Shown here: positions 1-9,794 of the stretch, piece by piece
Layout of the letters: every line of letters begins with the position of its first letter
How positions within the stretch are numbered: the stretch's first letter is position 1
Assembly: GCA_035319125.1 (NCBI GenBank)
Contig: DATHDG010000015.1
Coordinates: 121,730-185,729 of the forward strand
Direction of reading: 5' to 3'
DNA: 64,000 bases
DNA from: Fen-1308 sp035319125
GTDB taxonomy: Bacteria; Nitrospirota; Thermodesulfovibrionia; Thermodesulfovibrionales; Dissulfurispiraceae
Program-made: the position numbers and the translations under genes
Notes under the pieces: generated by a model
Told to the model about the DNA's origin: nothing
Seen by the model: the letters and a program-made list of their open reading frames with translations, nothing else
The model's database searches: none

Positions 1-2
1 GT

Positions 3-2219
3 GTTGTCGGCGAAGTGCTCAAGAAATATCATCCTCACGGCGATTCGGCTGTATACGATGCAATGGTAAGGCTTGCGCAAGATTTCAACATGAGGTATCC
101 GCTTGTTGATGGCCAAGGTAATTTCGGTTCTGTAGACGGTGATCCTGCGGCTGCATATCGCTATACCGAAGCTCGTCTGGCAAAGATTGCCGATGAGCTG
201 CTTGCTGATATTGAGAAAGAAACTGTTGATTTCACTCCAAATTTTGATGAAACGACAGATGAGCCGGCAGTCCTCCCTGCGCGTATTCCTAACCTGCTTA
301 TCAACGGATCTGCCGGCATAGCAGTCGGAATGGCAACTAACATACCTCCGCATAATCTTGGAGAGGTTATTGACGGCCTGACAATGCTGCTGGATAATCC
401 GGATGCGACGATAGAAAACCTTTTCGCGGTAATTAAGGGTCCCGATTTTCCGACCGGTGCAGTTATTCACGGAAAGCAGGGCATTATTGATGCCTATACC
501 ACGGGCAGAGGACTGATCAAGATTCGGGCTAAGGCTCGCATTGAACGTGAGGCAAAGAGCGGTGACAGTATCATCATATCTGAGATACCGTATCAGCTTA
601 ATAAAGCACGTCTTATCGAAAAAATCGCTGAGCTTGTGCGGGAAAAACGTATTGAAGGCATATCCGACATCCGTGATGAGTCAGACAGGGACGGAATAAG
701 GATAGTGCTTGAGCTCAAGAGGGGAGAGGTGCCCCAAGTTGTTCTGAACAATCTTTATAAGCATACGCAGATGGAGTCTACCTTTGGCATTATTATGCTG
801 GCATTGGTAGGTGGTCAGCCAAGGGTGCTTGATCTTAAACGCATGCTTAGCCATTTCCTGCAGCATCGCAGGGATGTTGTTATCCGCAGGACGAGATTCG
901 AGCTGCGAAAGGCTGAAGAGAAGGCTCATATATTGGAAGGGCTGAAAATAGCACTTGACCATCTCGATGAGATAATTTCCCTGATCAGGAGATCAAAAAC
1001 ACCTGATGAGGCGAAGACAGGCCTCATGGCGAATTACCCGCTATCAGCAATTCAGGCGCAGGCTATTCTGGATATGAGGCTCCAGAGACTAACCGGGCTG
1101 GAACGGGACAAGATAATCAAAGACTACAAAGATACCCTCAAGGAAATCGAAAGGCTGAAAGCCATACTTGGAAGCGAAGCACTGGTTACTCAGATTATTA
1201 AGGCTGAACTTGCGGAGATCAGAAACAAATATGCCGATGAGAGAAAAACCGAGATCGTTCCTGAAGCCGCCGACCTTACTATTGAGGACTTGATAACAGA
1301 AGAAGAAATGGTCATTACGGTCACTCATTATGGCTATATTAAGCGCCTTGCGCTTTCAACGTACCGCAGTCAGCGCCGCGGCGGTAAGGGGTTGACGGGC
1401 ATGGAGACGCGGGAAGAGGATTATGTCGAGCAGCTGTTTATCGGCTCAACCCATGACTATATGCTCTTCTTCAGCAACCTGGGAAGGCTTTACTGGCTGA
1501 AGACTTATCAGATCCCTGAGGCCGGGCGAACTGCAAAGGGTAAAGCGATGGTCAATCTGTTGCCCCTTGCCGATGGCGAAAGGATATCGACAGCCATTAA
1601 CGTTAAGGATTTCAAGGATGGCTATCTTGTTATGTTCACTAAAGCGGGCATTGTGAAGAAGACGCGGCTTGACGATTACAGCAACCCGCGGTCCAAAGGC
1701 ATTATCGCTGTAACTCTTGACGAAGGAGACGAGCTGATCGGCGTTAATAGAACGTCTGGGAAGAGCGATCTCGTCATCGGAACCAAAAACGGTCTTGCCA
1801 TACGTTTTAGCGAGGAAGATGTGCGCGCGGTCGGCCGTACGGCAAGAGGCGTTATCGGCATCAGATTGACCAAGGGAGACGAGGTGGTATCCGCCAATGT
1901 CATAGAGGAAAGGACAACCCTGCTTACGCTAACGGAAAAGGGTCTCGGCAAAAGGACCAATATTGACGAATATCCGGTACATGGCCGTGGCGGAAAGGGC
2001 GTCATTTCTATCAAGATAGTTGAAAAGGGCGGCAATGCGGTTGGCCTGATTCAGGTGCAGGATGAGGATGAGATTGTACTGATAACAAATGGCGGCATGG
2101 TGATAAGAATGCCGGCACGGAACATCTCAGTGCTTGGAAGGAATACGCAGGGCGTCAAGTTGATGGACCTTGAGTCCGAAGACAGGATTGTAAGCATGGG
2201 AAGGGTAGTCGAAGAATAG
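3..2219 (+). CDS. gyrA: DNA gyrase subunit A (5' end outside window)
   Basis: GyrA is the DNA breakage-reunion subunit of gyrase, which introduces negative supercoils. The frame is open from base 3 with no start codon, so the first part of the gene lies upstream. The opening residues VVGEVLKKYHPHGD and the RYTEARL segment, which carries the catalytic tyrosine, are GyrA/ParC winged-helix hallmarks. The C-terminal domain contains an exact GyrA box, QRRGGKG (about base 1370), followed by beta-pinwheel repeats. The box separates GyrA from ParC. The stop lies 15 bases before the next gene on the same strand, so the two may be co-transcribed. Nothing looks damaged. Confidence 0.97.
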   Translation, partial: VVGEVLKKYHPHGDSAVYDAMVRLAQDFNMRYPLVDGQGNFGSVDGDPAAAYRYTEARLAKIADELLADIEKETVDFTPNFDETTDEPAVLPARIPNLLINGSAGIAVGMATNIPPHNLGEVIDGLTMLLDNPDATIENLFAVIKGPDFPTGAVIHGKQGIIDAYTTGRGLIKIRAKARIEREAKSGDSIIISEIPYQLNKARLIEKIAELVREKRIEGISDIRDESDRDGIRIVLELKRGEVPQVVLNNLYKHTQMESTFGIIMLALVGGQPRVLDLKRMLSHFLQHRRDVVIRRTRFELRKAEEKAHILEGLKIALDHLDEIISLIRRSKTPDEAKTGLMANYPLSAIQAQAILDMRLQRLTGLERDKIIKDYKDTLKEIERLKAILGSEALVTQIIKAELAEIRNKYADERKTEIVPEAADLTIEDLITEEEMVITVTHYGYIKRLALSTYRSQRRGGKGLTGMETREEDYVEQLFIGSTHDYMLFFSNLGRLYWLKTYQIPEAGRTAKGKAMVNLLPLADGERISTAINVKDFKDGYLVMFTKAGIVKKTRLDDYSNPRSKGIIAVTLDEGDELIGVNRTSGKSDLVIGTKNGLAIRFSEEDVRAVGRTARGVIGIRLTKGDEVVSANVIEERTTLLTLTEKGLGKRTNIDEYPVHGRGGKGVISIKIVEKGGNAVGLIQVQDEDEIVLITNGGMVIRMPARNISVLGRNTQGVKLMDLESEDRIVSMGRVVEE

Positions 2220-2234
2220 CAGCCGGAGGCTGTA

Positions 2235-4919
2235 ATGTCTATCCGAAATCTCGAGTTTCTTTTCAATCCGCGCAGGATTGCCGTGATAGGTGCCAGCGAG
2301 GAGCAGGGATCGCTGGGCCAGACGGTCTTTCGCAATCTTGTCGGAGAAGGATTTCGGGGCGCAGTCTATCCGGTTAACCAAAAAGCTGAGGCTGTCCAGG
2401 GCGTAGAAGCCTATAAGACTATTAACGATATCCCTCGTGACGTCGATATTGCTGTTATGGCTATGCCCAGCGGCGAACTCTTGCCAAGGCTTGAAGAATG
2501 CGGCTGGAAGGGAGTCAAAGGCGCAATCATTCTTTGCCCGGATTTTCATTACCGCGTCGACGATCCACACCACTATGAAACTCAGATAAAAGCCATATCC
2601 AGTTCTTATGGTTTCAGAGTGCTTGGTCCTAATTCCATCGGGTTTATCCGCCCTGGCTATGAGCTTAATGCCAGCCTATTTCCAATGATGCCGCAACGCG
2701 GCGAAATAGCCTTCATCTCTCAGAGTGCAGCCTTGTCAACTGCGCTTCTTGAAAGGGCTGTGAGCAAGAATGTGGGATTCAGTTTTTTTGGCTGCCTTGG
2801 CGGGGTGCTTGATGTGGGCTTTGCCGATATGATTGATTTTCTTGGCGTAGACCCGGAGACCAAGGCGATAATTCTTTATATCGAAGGCATTAGAAACGGT
2901 CGCCGTTTCATGAGCGCCGCGAGATCTTTTTCCTGTTCAAAGCCGATCGTTGTAGTTAAATCCGGCAAATTCGATTTATCAGCCGAAGTCGTGATGACAC
3001 GGTCGGGGCTTGTCGCAGGTGAAGACAAAGTATACGATGCCGCTATCAAACGGGCCGGCGCCCTGAGAGTCGAGGAGATGCTGGACCTTTTCTATTTAAC
3101 CGAGACCATTTCTAAACAGCGCCGCCCCAGAGGTATGCGCCTTGCAATTGTATCTAACTCAGGTGCGCCGGCTGTAATAGCAGTTGATACACTTCTGAAG
3201 TTGAACGGAGAGCTGGCCTGTCTAAGCCCTGAAACCCGTGAAGCGCTCAAAGACACTGTCCCCAAGCGAGATACTAAGAACCCTGTTGACCTTCTTTCAA
3301 ATGCAACTCCGTCGAATTTCAGAGCGGCTGTTAAGGCATGCCTGGAAGATCAGCAGGTAGATGGGGTGCTGGTCATTTTTTCGCCATCTTTGGGGACAAG
3401 GCCGAAAGAAACGGCGCAAGCTGTGGCTGAAGTTGCCGGCGAGCATAGGTATAAGCCTGTTCTTACTACCTGGCTGGGTGTAGCTCAAGTTAAGGATGCT
3501 AGATCTTTGATCGAGAGGCGTGGTATTCCAACCTTCGTCACGCCTGAGCAGGCCGTAAGGGCATTTATGTACATGTATGCATATGATTTAAACCTGAAGC
3601 TGCTCCTTGAGACCCCCGAGGCCCTTTTAAGAGATTTCACACCCGATAAGAAGCGCGTTCAAGAAATCCTGAGCAAAGCTTCAGACAGCAAAAGGGTAGC
3701 GCTGAATTGCTTTGAGGTAATGGAAGTGCTGCGTGCATATGGGGTGCCGGTTATTCCTACGTACAAGGCTGATAGTATCAATGCTGCCGTCAGGGCTGCT
3801 GAGGAAATAGGCTATCCTGTTGTACTCAAGATTGATAGCCCTAAGGTGATGCATGCGTCTAATGCTGAGGGTGCGATGCTCAATTTGAAAGGCAAATCGG
3901 CTGTCGACAAAGCGTTCAAAGATCTGAAAGTTAAAGCCGACGCAAAGGGTGATGCTGACGCGCAGATCATTGTGCAGCCGATGATAATACGGCATGGTCA
4001 TAAGCTCATTCTCGGCTCCAAGAAGGATGCGACTTTTGGATCTGTAATTATTTTCGGCACGGGTGGAGAATTAGTCGAAGCCATTGAGGATTACACAATA
4101 GGGCTTCCACCTCTCAACCAGACTCTGGTAAAGAGAATGATTCAGGAGACAAGAATCGGGAGTTTCCTTTATAAACAAGCTGACTACAAAATGAGCATGA
4201 GACACCTTGAAGAAGCGATTGTGCGATTCTCCCAACTGGTTATCGATTTCCCTCAGATCAAAGAGATCGATATTAATCCTTTTTTTATAGCTGCCACAGA
4301 AGAAGGATTTGCTTTTGATGGCGGCATACTGCTCGAAGAAAATGTCCTCGAGGGCACGATTGATATCAAGGCCGAGTTCTGCCCGCCCCATCTTTCTATC
4401 TGCCCGTATCCGGTCCAGTATACAACTGAATGGGTGCTGAAAGACGGTTCTCTGGCGTTGATAAGGCCGATTAAGCCCGAGGATGAGCCGCTTATTGACC
4501 AGCTCTTCAAGAGTTTCTCCGAGACTACTATCAGTATGAGATTTTTTCAAAGAGTCATCGAGCTGCGACACGAGCAATTAGTGAAATATTGCCAGATAGA
4601 TTACGAGCGGGAAATCGCCCTCGTATGTCTGATCACCCGGGATGGCAAGGAGTACATAGTCGGAGATGCGCGACTGATCAGGCAGACAGACGCTGAAAGC
4701 GCTGAAATGGCGGTCATGGTGGGCGATCCATGGCAGGGCATGGGGGTTGGTAAGAGCCTCTGCGGTCGCTGCATAACAATAGCAGGAGATCTGGGGATCA
4801 AGCGTATATGGATGGAAATACTTAAGATTAATTTTTATATGATGGGGCTTGCAGCAAGGCTCGGATTCAGGGTCGTCCATGAAGACGACGAGAGCGCCCG
4901 GGTAGTACTGGAACTTTGA
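2235..4919 (+). CDS. Pat/Pka-type protein lysine acetyltransferase: NDP-forming acyl-CoA synthetase-like domain fused to GNAT (copy 1)
   Basis: This 894-residue protein has, in order, a CoA-binding Rossmann domain (residues about 10-130), succinyl-CoA-ligase-like flavodoxin domains (about 150-450), an ATP-grasp domain (about 480-700) and a C-terminal GNAT acetyltransferase domain (about 725-894; acetyl-CoA loop WQGMGVG). The order matches Salmonella Pat/Pka, which acetylates the catalytic lysine of Acs. The phosphohistidine of active ADP-forming synthetases (SHTG motif) is replaced by Arg256 in TRSGLVAG, so the synthetase part is probably a sensor rather than an enzyme. The ribosome site GGAGG precedes the ATG. 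It lies 15 bases after gyrA and 7 bases before the sigma-54 activator. A close paralogue is at 17836. Acetylation of Acs is inferred from context. Confidence 0.87.
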   Translation: MSIRNLEFLFNPRRIAVIGASEEQGSLGQTVFRNLVGEGFRGAVYPVNQKAEAVQGVEAYKTINDIPRDVDIAVMAMPSGELLPRLEECGWKGVKGAIILCPDFHYRVDDPHHYETQIKAISSSYGFRVLGPNSIGFIRPGYELNASLFPMMPQRGEIAFISQSAALSTALLERAVSKNVGFSFFGCLGGVLDVGFADMIDFLGVDPETKAIILYIEGIRNGRRFMSAARSFSCSKPIVVVKSGKFDLSAEVVMTRSGLVAGEDKVYDAAIKRAGALRVEEMLDLFYLTETISKQRRPRGMRLAIVSNSGAPAVIAVDTLLKLNGELACLSPETREALKDTVPKRDTKNPVDLLSNATPSNFRAAVKACLEDQQVDGVLVIFSPSLGTRPKETAQAVAEVAGEHRYKPVLTTWLGVAQVKDARSLIERRGIPTFVTPEQAVRAFMYMYAYDLNLKLLLETPEALLRDFTPDKKRVQEILSKASDSKRVALNCFEVMEVLRAYGVPVIPTYKADSINAAVRAAEEIGYPVVLKIDSPKVMHASNAEGAMLNLKGKSAVDKAFKDLKVKADAKGDADAQIIVQPMIIRHGHKLILGSKKDATFGSVIIFGTGGELVEAIEDYTIGLPPLNQTLVKRMIQETRIGSFLYKQADYKMSMRHLEEAIVRFSQLVIDFPQIKEIDINPFFIAATEEGFAFDGGILLEENVLEGTIDIKAEFCPPHLSICPYPVQYTTEWVLKDGSLALIRPIKPEDEPLIDQLFKSFSETTISMRFFQRVIELRHEQLVKYCQIDYEREIALVCLITRDGKEYIVGDARLIRQTDAESAEMAVMVGDPWQGMGVGKSLCGRCITIAGDLGIKRIWMEILKINFYMMGLAARLGFRVVHEDDESARVVLEL

Positions 4920-4926
4920 GGGTTAG

Positions 4927-6282
4927 ATGGCACTGCGCATTCTGATAGTCGATTGCGATGAGAAAAACTGTGAGGCTCTGAAAAAAGCTCTCTTGAAAGA
5001 GGGCTACGAGGCTGATTGCACCAGCAATGCTGAGGCAGCCATGAAGCTAATGGAGGAGCTTTCATACGACCTTATACTTTCGGAGCTTGCGCTTCCCGGT
5101 ATGGACGGTTTTGAGTTATTGAGATCGATCAAAGAGCGGGATGCAGGCAAGAAATGCATAATCATGACAGCTAATGCAAATTTAGAGAGCACCCTTAAGG
5201 CAATCAAAGGAGGGGCTTCAGACTATCTCATGAAACCTCTTTTACACGACGAAGCTGTACACAGTGTAAAAAAAGCGCTCCATGACAAGTTTACCGCCGA
5301 TGCAACAACAATTATTTGCGAGCCGCCCAAGAAGCTGGATTTCACAAGAATTTTGGGGGACAGCGCGATAATGAGGGGCCTTATTTCAGAAGTCAAGAAG
5401 GTATCCAACTCACGTAGCAATGTCCTGATTGTTGGAGAGACAGGGACCGGGAAAGAGCTTTTTGCAAGGGCCGTTCATTCCGGCAGCCCAAGACGCAACG
5501 GGCCGTTCATACCCATAAATTGCAGCGCTATTCCGGAAACCTTGCTCGAAACTGAATTTTTCGGATATGAGCGTGGAGCTTTTACCGGGGCGGCAGCGCC
5601 TAAGAAAGGGCTTTTCGAGGCTGCCGACGGGGGCACATTATTTCTGGATGAAATCGGCGATCTCAGTCAGCCTTTGCAGGCAAAGCTTCTACGCGTAATA
5701 GATGACCGCGAGATAAGACCCCTGGGCAGCATAAACACCCGCAGGATAGATATACGTTTTGTTGCAGCGACCAACAAGGACATTACAAAGGATGTTAAAG
5801 AAGGCAGGTTTAGGGAGGATCTTTATTACAGGTTAAATGTTGTCACGCTTAAGATACCGCCGTTGAGGGAAAGGAAGGAGGACATCCCGGTTTTGGCAGC
5901 TGCCTTTCTCGACAGGTTTGCAAGGGAAATAGGCAAACAGCTTCGCAACATTGAGGAGCGAGCTATGAAGCTGCTCATGGAATACGGATGGCCTGGCAAT
6001 GTCAGGGAACTGCAAAATATTATCGAGCGAGCGGTGCTGCTGGCAGACGGCGAGATATTGCTGCCGACAAATCTGCCTATTGAGTTGAGCAGGAAGGAAC
6101 TTCCGGTAGCTAATGTAATCTCGGATGATTCGGGCGACGGTATCCGCTCAATCGAAGAGTATACCAAAGACGTGATCCTCAAATATCAATCCGGCCTAAG
6201 CGAGCAGCAGATGGCCGATGTGCTTGGCATTACGAGGAAAGCGCTTTGGGAAAAGAGAAAAAAATGGGGGATCAAAAAGTAG
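4927..6282 (+). CDS. NtrC-family sigma-54-dependent response regulator with Glu in place of the phospho-acceptor Asp
   Basis: This 451-residue protein has an N-terminal receiver domain (1-120), an AAA+ sigma-54 activation domain (about 140-370; Walker A GETGTGKE, loop GAFTGA that contacts sigma-54) and a C-terminal Fis-type helix-turn-helix (about 410-451). The receiver keeps the switch Thr (IIMTANA) and Lys (YLMKPL). The phospho-acceptor position reads DLILSELALPGMDG, so it is Glu53 (codon GAG at 5083), which often mimics the phosphorylated state. No histidine kinase is adjacent. A GAGGG ribosome site precedes the ATG. The gene follows the Pat-like gene by 7 bases and converges on ackA with one base between stop codons. 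A sigma-54 promoter at 9795 is an obvious possible target. Confidence 0.92.
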   Translation: MALRILIVDCDEKNCEALKKALLKEGYEADCTSNAEAAMKLMEELSYDLILSELALPGMDGFELLRSIKERDAGKKCIIMTANANLESTLKAIKGGASDYLMKPLLHDEAVHSVKKALHDKFTADATTIICEPPKKLDFTRILGDSAIMRGLISEVKKVSNSRSNVLIVGETGTGKELFARAVHSGSPRRNGPFIPINCSAIPETLLETEFFGYERGAFTGAAAPKKGLFEAADGGTLFLDEIGDLSQPLQAKLLRVIDDREIRPLGSINTRRIDIRFVAATNKDITKDVKEGRFREDLYYRLNVVTLKIPPLRERKEDIPVLAAAFLDRFAREIGKQLRNIEERAMKLLMEYGWPGNVRELQNIIERAVLLADGEILLPTNLPIELSRKELPVANVISDDSGDGIRSIEEYTKDVILKYQSGLSEQQMADVLGITRKALWEKRKKWGIKK

Positions 6283-6283
6283 A

Positions 6284-7498
6284 TTAGCCGCCTTCCGCTG
6301 CCTTGAGGCATTCTACTGTCTGACGTGCTATCTCAAGTTCTTCATTAGTAGGGATTATGACAGTCTTGATCTTCGAGGAAGGCGCGGATATATCTGTAAT
6401 TGTTGTTGCCCTGATATTATTTTTTTCTTCGTCTATTGCGATGCCGAAACATTCCAGGCCTGAGCAGGACTTACTTCTGATAAAGCTTGAGTTCTCACCG
6501 ATGCCTCCGGTGAAGACAACGGCGTCAAGTCTGCCGATGGCGGCGTAGTAAGCCCCGATATATTTTTTGATGCGGTAGCAGAACATGTCGATGGCGAGTT
6601 TAGCGGAAGCATTGCCGGCCGAGGCTAGGCGTTCCACTTCGCGCATGTCGTTGTGGCCGCATATACCCCTGAGACCGCTTTCTTTGTTAAGCACTTGTTC
6701 GATCTCATTGAACGATTTGCCAGTAGCGCGTGTAAGATAGAAGGGTATAGCCGGATCGAGATCTCCACACCGAGTTCCCATTACTAAGCCTTCAAGTGGT
6801 GTCATCCCCATTGAGGTGTCTACGCTTTCACCGTCCTTGATAGCGGTCATGCTCGTGCCGTTGCCAAGATGCAATGTAATTAGGTTACAGGAACTGAGAG
6901 GTCTGCGAAGAAAGCCGGCGCACTGCTTTGCCACATAGTGGTGTGAAGTGCCGTGAAACCCGTAACGTCTTACCTTAAGATCTTTGTAGAAACTAAAGGG
7001 GAGAGCGTAATGGTATGCATGCGAAGGCATAGTCTGATGAAATGCCGTATCAAACACTGCAACTTGAGGGACTGAAGGGCAAACCTTGCGAGCGACCTCG
7101 ATCCCCAGCAGGTTTGCGGGGTTGTGCAAAGGGGCCAGGGGAACCATGTTCTTTATAACATCTACGACTTTATCAACAATTAATGTCGGCTTCCAGAAAG
7201 CCTCTCCGCCATGCACTACCCTGTGGCCGATACCTGAAAGCTCATCGAGGTCGTGTATGACACCCACCTTCAGGGTCGTGCTGAGTATTAGTCTCAGGCC
7301 TGCACTATGGTCGGCAATATGGCCTTCTTCAACTGATTCTTTTGTTTCGCCGTTGCCATTGATCCATTTGTATTTTAATCGGCTTGACTCCTCTCCTATC
7401 TGCTCCAATAGGCCGCTGGTGAGGACAGAACCGCCTTTCATTTCAAAAAGCTGGTATTTGATTGATGAGCTTCCAGCGTTAAGCACCATCACTTTCAT
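6284..7498 (-). CDS. ackA: Acetate kinase
   Basis: AckA interconverts acetyl phosphate plus ADP with acetate plus ATP in the cytoplasm. The 404-residue length is normal. The N-terminus (MKVMVLNAGSSSIKYQLFE) is the family's phosphate-binding signature, and GHRVVHGG, FDTAFHQTMP, RYGFHGTSH and FTGGIGEN follow in the expected order. An AGGAG ribosome site sits just before the ATG. It lies 9 bases downstream of pta on the same strand and is surely co-transcribed with it. Together they form the reversible acetyl-CoA to acetate route that yields ATP. The stop codon is one base from the stop of the convergent sigma-54 activator gene. Confidence 0.97.
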   Translation of the reverse strand: MKVMVLNAGSSSIKYQLFEMKGGSVLTSGLLEQIGEESSRLKYKWINGNGETKESVEEGHIADHSAGLRLILSTTLKVGVIHDLDELSGIGHRVVHGGEAFWKPTLIVDKVVDVIKNMVPLAPLHNPANLLGIEVARKVCPSVPQVAVFDTAFHQTMPSHAYHYALPFSFYKDLKVRRYGFHGTSHHYVAKQCAGFLRRPLSSCNLITLHLGNGTSMTAIKDGESVDTSMGMTPLEGLVMGTRCGDLDPAIPFYLTRATGKSFNEIEQVLNKESGLRGICGHNDMREVERLASAGNASAKLAIDMFCYRIKKYIGAYYAAIGRLDAVVFTGGIGENSSFIRSKSCSGLECFGIAIDEEKNNIRATTITDISAPSSKIKTVIIPTNEELEIARQTVECLKAAEGG

Positions 7499-7507
7499 GG
7501 ATATCTC

Positions 7508-9598
7508 CTATTTTGAAGACTGGGCCTGAATAGCGGTTATTGTGACAGTATTGAGAATGTCGGCAACGGTGCAGCCCCTGCTGAGGTCGTTGACAGGTTT
7601 CTTCAGACCCTGCAGGATAGGTCCGATCGCTACTGCATTTGCAGAGCGTTGAACAGCTTTATAAGTATTGTTGCCGGTGTTAAGATCAGGAAAGATGAAA
7701 ACGGTAGCGTGTCCGGCGACTTCGCTTTCGGGCATTTTTATCTTGGCGACGCTGAGATCAATAGCTGCATCGAACTGAATAGGTCCTTCTATCTTGAGAT
7801 CAGGCCTTAGCTCTTTTGCTATTCGCGTTGCTTCACGGACCTTATCGACATCCTTGCCTTTACCGGACTCTCCTGTAGAATAAGAAAGCATAGCCACCAT
7901 AGGTTCAATGCCAAAAGCGGCAGCGGTTTCTGCCGAGCTGATGGCTATGTCTGCGAGCTGTTTTTCATCAGGATTCGTATTAACGGCGCAATCACCAAAA
8001 ACGAGCACTCTGTCCGCCAGGCACATGAGAAAGACACTCGATACAATTGAGGTGCCTGCCTTTGTTTTAACGAATTCAAGCGCGGGGCGTATGGTATGCG
8101 CAGTTGTATTAATCGATCCGGACACCATGCCATCGGCCATGCCTTTATAAACCATCATAGTGCCGAAATAGCTGGAATCAGCCATGATATCAAAAGCCGT
8201 ATCCTTGGTGATGCCTTTGCTTTTTCTCAACTCAAAATAGGTGTCGGCAAAATCTCTCCGGACTTCAGACGTAGCCGGATCAATTATAGAAGCTTTTTCG
8301 AGTCTGAGGCCGAGTTCTGAAATCTTCTGCCGGATCTTCCTGATGTTGCCCAGCAATGTAATGTCAACAACATCGCGTAACAGTAACAACTCGCAAGCCT
8401 GCAATATGCGCGACTCTTCACCTTCCGGCATCACAATGTGCATGCGTTTTGCTTTGGCGCGCTGGATCAGGGCATATTCGAACATTAAAGGAGTCACGCG
8501 GCTTGAACGCGCAACGTTCAGCCTATCGACGATCTCCTTGCTGTCGACGCCGGATTCAAATATGCCCAGAGCTGTTTCAATCTTGCGGTTGTTGTCAGGA
8601 TCAAGAGTGCCTGTAATCAGGCTGATTTTTACTGCCGTAGTGAAAGTATCTGAATCGACCAGCAGTATCGGAACGGAATCTTTAACAACGCCGTCAATTA
8701 GTTTTTGCACTTGGGGAGATGGCTTAAACCCGCCTGTTAGTACGATGCCGCCTATTCTGGGATAGGTCGATGAGGCATCAGCAAGGATGCAGCCAACAGT
8801 AATATCATCGCGGTCTCCCGGTGTGATAACCATCGTCCCTTCGGTAATATGGTCAAGGAAATTTGCAAGCCGCATGGCAGCAACCTTGAAATCAGCGACG
8901 TCCCGCTTAAGGCAAAAAGCCTGGCCGCTAAGGAACGAAGCATGCAGTCCCTCGGCAATTTCGCAGACTGTGGGTTTCCACAGCGCTTCGTTTTCAGCCA
9001 GCGTGAAAATCGGAATATTGTGCGGTACAATATTGCGCAGTCGTACTGAAGCGTCTACTACAAGATGTGGCTGCACCCTGTTAACCACAACTGAAAAAAT
9101 GTCGCAATGCTTTCTTTCCAGGGCGTCGACTGCTCCAGTCACTGCTTCGCTAATCTTTACCATGGAACGCCCATGACCTTTTACCACCGGCATTATAAGA
9201 CATCCCAGGTTATTGGCGACATCCACGTTGAAATCAAACTCTACCGGAGATACGGCACTTTTATAGTCTGAACCGGAACACAGAACGAAGTCACACTGCG
9301 CCTCCAGCGCTTTAAACTTTTCCATTATTATTTTGAGCAACTCTTCGGACTGGTCGGATGCGATCAACTCCTTAGCAGCATCGAGAGTGCATCCATAAAG
9401 AGACTCATAAGGGAACTTTAGAGCATAACGGCTTTTAATCAGATGGATGGTCGGGTCCGGCTCAACTGAATCATGAATTACCGGCTTGAAAAAGCCGATC
9501 TTCTGCGCATGGTTCCATAAGAGTTCCATCATCCCAAGAACTACGATTATTTTATCGACTCTTGGTTCGGCGCTCGCGATATAGATACTTTTTGCCAT
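7508..9598 (-). CDS. pta: Phosphate acetyltransferase (long form with N-terminal P-loop-like and DRTGG domains)
   Basis: Pta converts acetyl-CoA plus phosphate to acetyl phosphate and CoA. The 696-residue protein is the long type: an N-terminal dethiobiotin-synthetase-like domain with a degenerate P-loop (1-200), a DRTGG domain (about 215-335) and the catalytic PTA_PTB domain (about 370-690; for example MADGMVSGSINTTAHTIRP and GPILQGLKKPVNDLSRG). The ATG at 9598 has an AAGGAGG ribosome site 7 bases upstream; the TTG one codon earlier is less likely. It is the first gene of pta-ackA. The 5' region (9599-9790) shows no clear sigma-54 element on this strand. Confidence 0.96.
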   Translation of the reverse strand: MAKSIYIASAEPRVDKIIVVLGMMELLWNHAQKIGFFKPVIHDSVEPDPTIHLIKSRYALKFPYESLYGCTLDAAKELIASDQSEELLKIIMEKFKALEAQCDFVLCSGSDYKSAVSPVEFDFNVDVANNLGCLIMPVVKGHGRSMVKISEAVTGAVDALERKHCDIFSVVVNRVQPHLVVDASVRLRNIVPHNIPIFTLAENEALWKPTVCEIAEGLHASFLSGQAFCLKRDVADFKVAAMRLANFLDHITEGTMVITPGDRDDITVGCILADASSTYPRIGGIVLTGGFKPSPQVQKLIDGVVKDSVPILLVDSDTFTTAVKISLITGTLDPDNNRKIETALGIFESGVDSKEIVDRLNVARSSRVTPLMFEYALIQRAKAKRMHIVMPEGEESRILQACELLLLRDVVDITLLGNIRKIRQKISELGLRLEKASIIDPATSEVRRDFADTYFELRKSKGITKDTAFDIMADSSYFGTMMVYKGMADGMVSGSINTTAHTIRPALEFVKTKAGTSIVSSVFLMCLADRVLVFGDCAVNTNPDEKQLADIAISSAETAAAFGIEPMVAMLSYSTGESGKGKDVDKVREATRIAKELRPDLKIEGPIQFDAAIDLSVAKIKMPESEVAGHATVFIFPDLNTGNNTYKAVQRSANAVAIGPILQGLKKPVNDLSRGCTVADILNTVTITAIQAQSSK

Positions 9599-9722
9599 CA
9601 ACAGACCTCCTTCCTTATGCTACTCCTAATAGCCTGGAACTGCAAGAGCATTTTCATGCTACTTTTCGTAACATCGTAACATTTATTCACGCCCAGAGGC
9701 GCTGACTATCCAACACAGAAGC

Positions 9723-9736
9723 CTATCTGCTGATAG
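9723..9736. promoter_or_regulatory. Inverted repeat, possible enhancer site for a sigma-54 activator
   Basis: CTATC-TGCT-GATAG is a perfect 5-4-5 inverted repeat centred about 91 bases upstream of the start site predicted from the -24/-12 promoter at 9795. Enhancer sites for NtrC-type activators usually lie 80-150 bases upstream, so position and symmetry fit. The arms are short and the assignment is tentative. Confidence 0.3.
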
Positions 9737-9794
9737 TGTTTTATTCTTTTATATCAGATGATTATTCATGCGAAATAGGGTATTTTTCAGTTAT

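Noticed and set aside
8241..8765. 174-codon plus-strand frame opposite pta
   Set aside because: It mirrors pta codon structure and has no start signal; a shadow frame.
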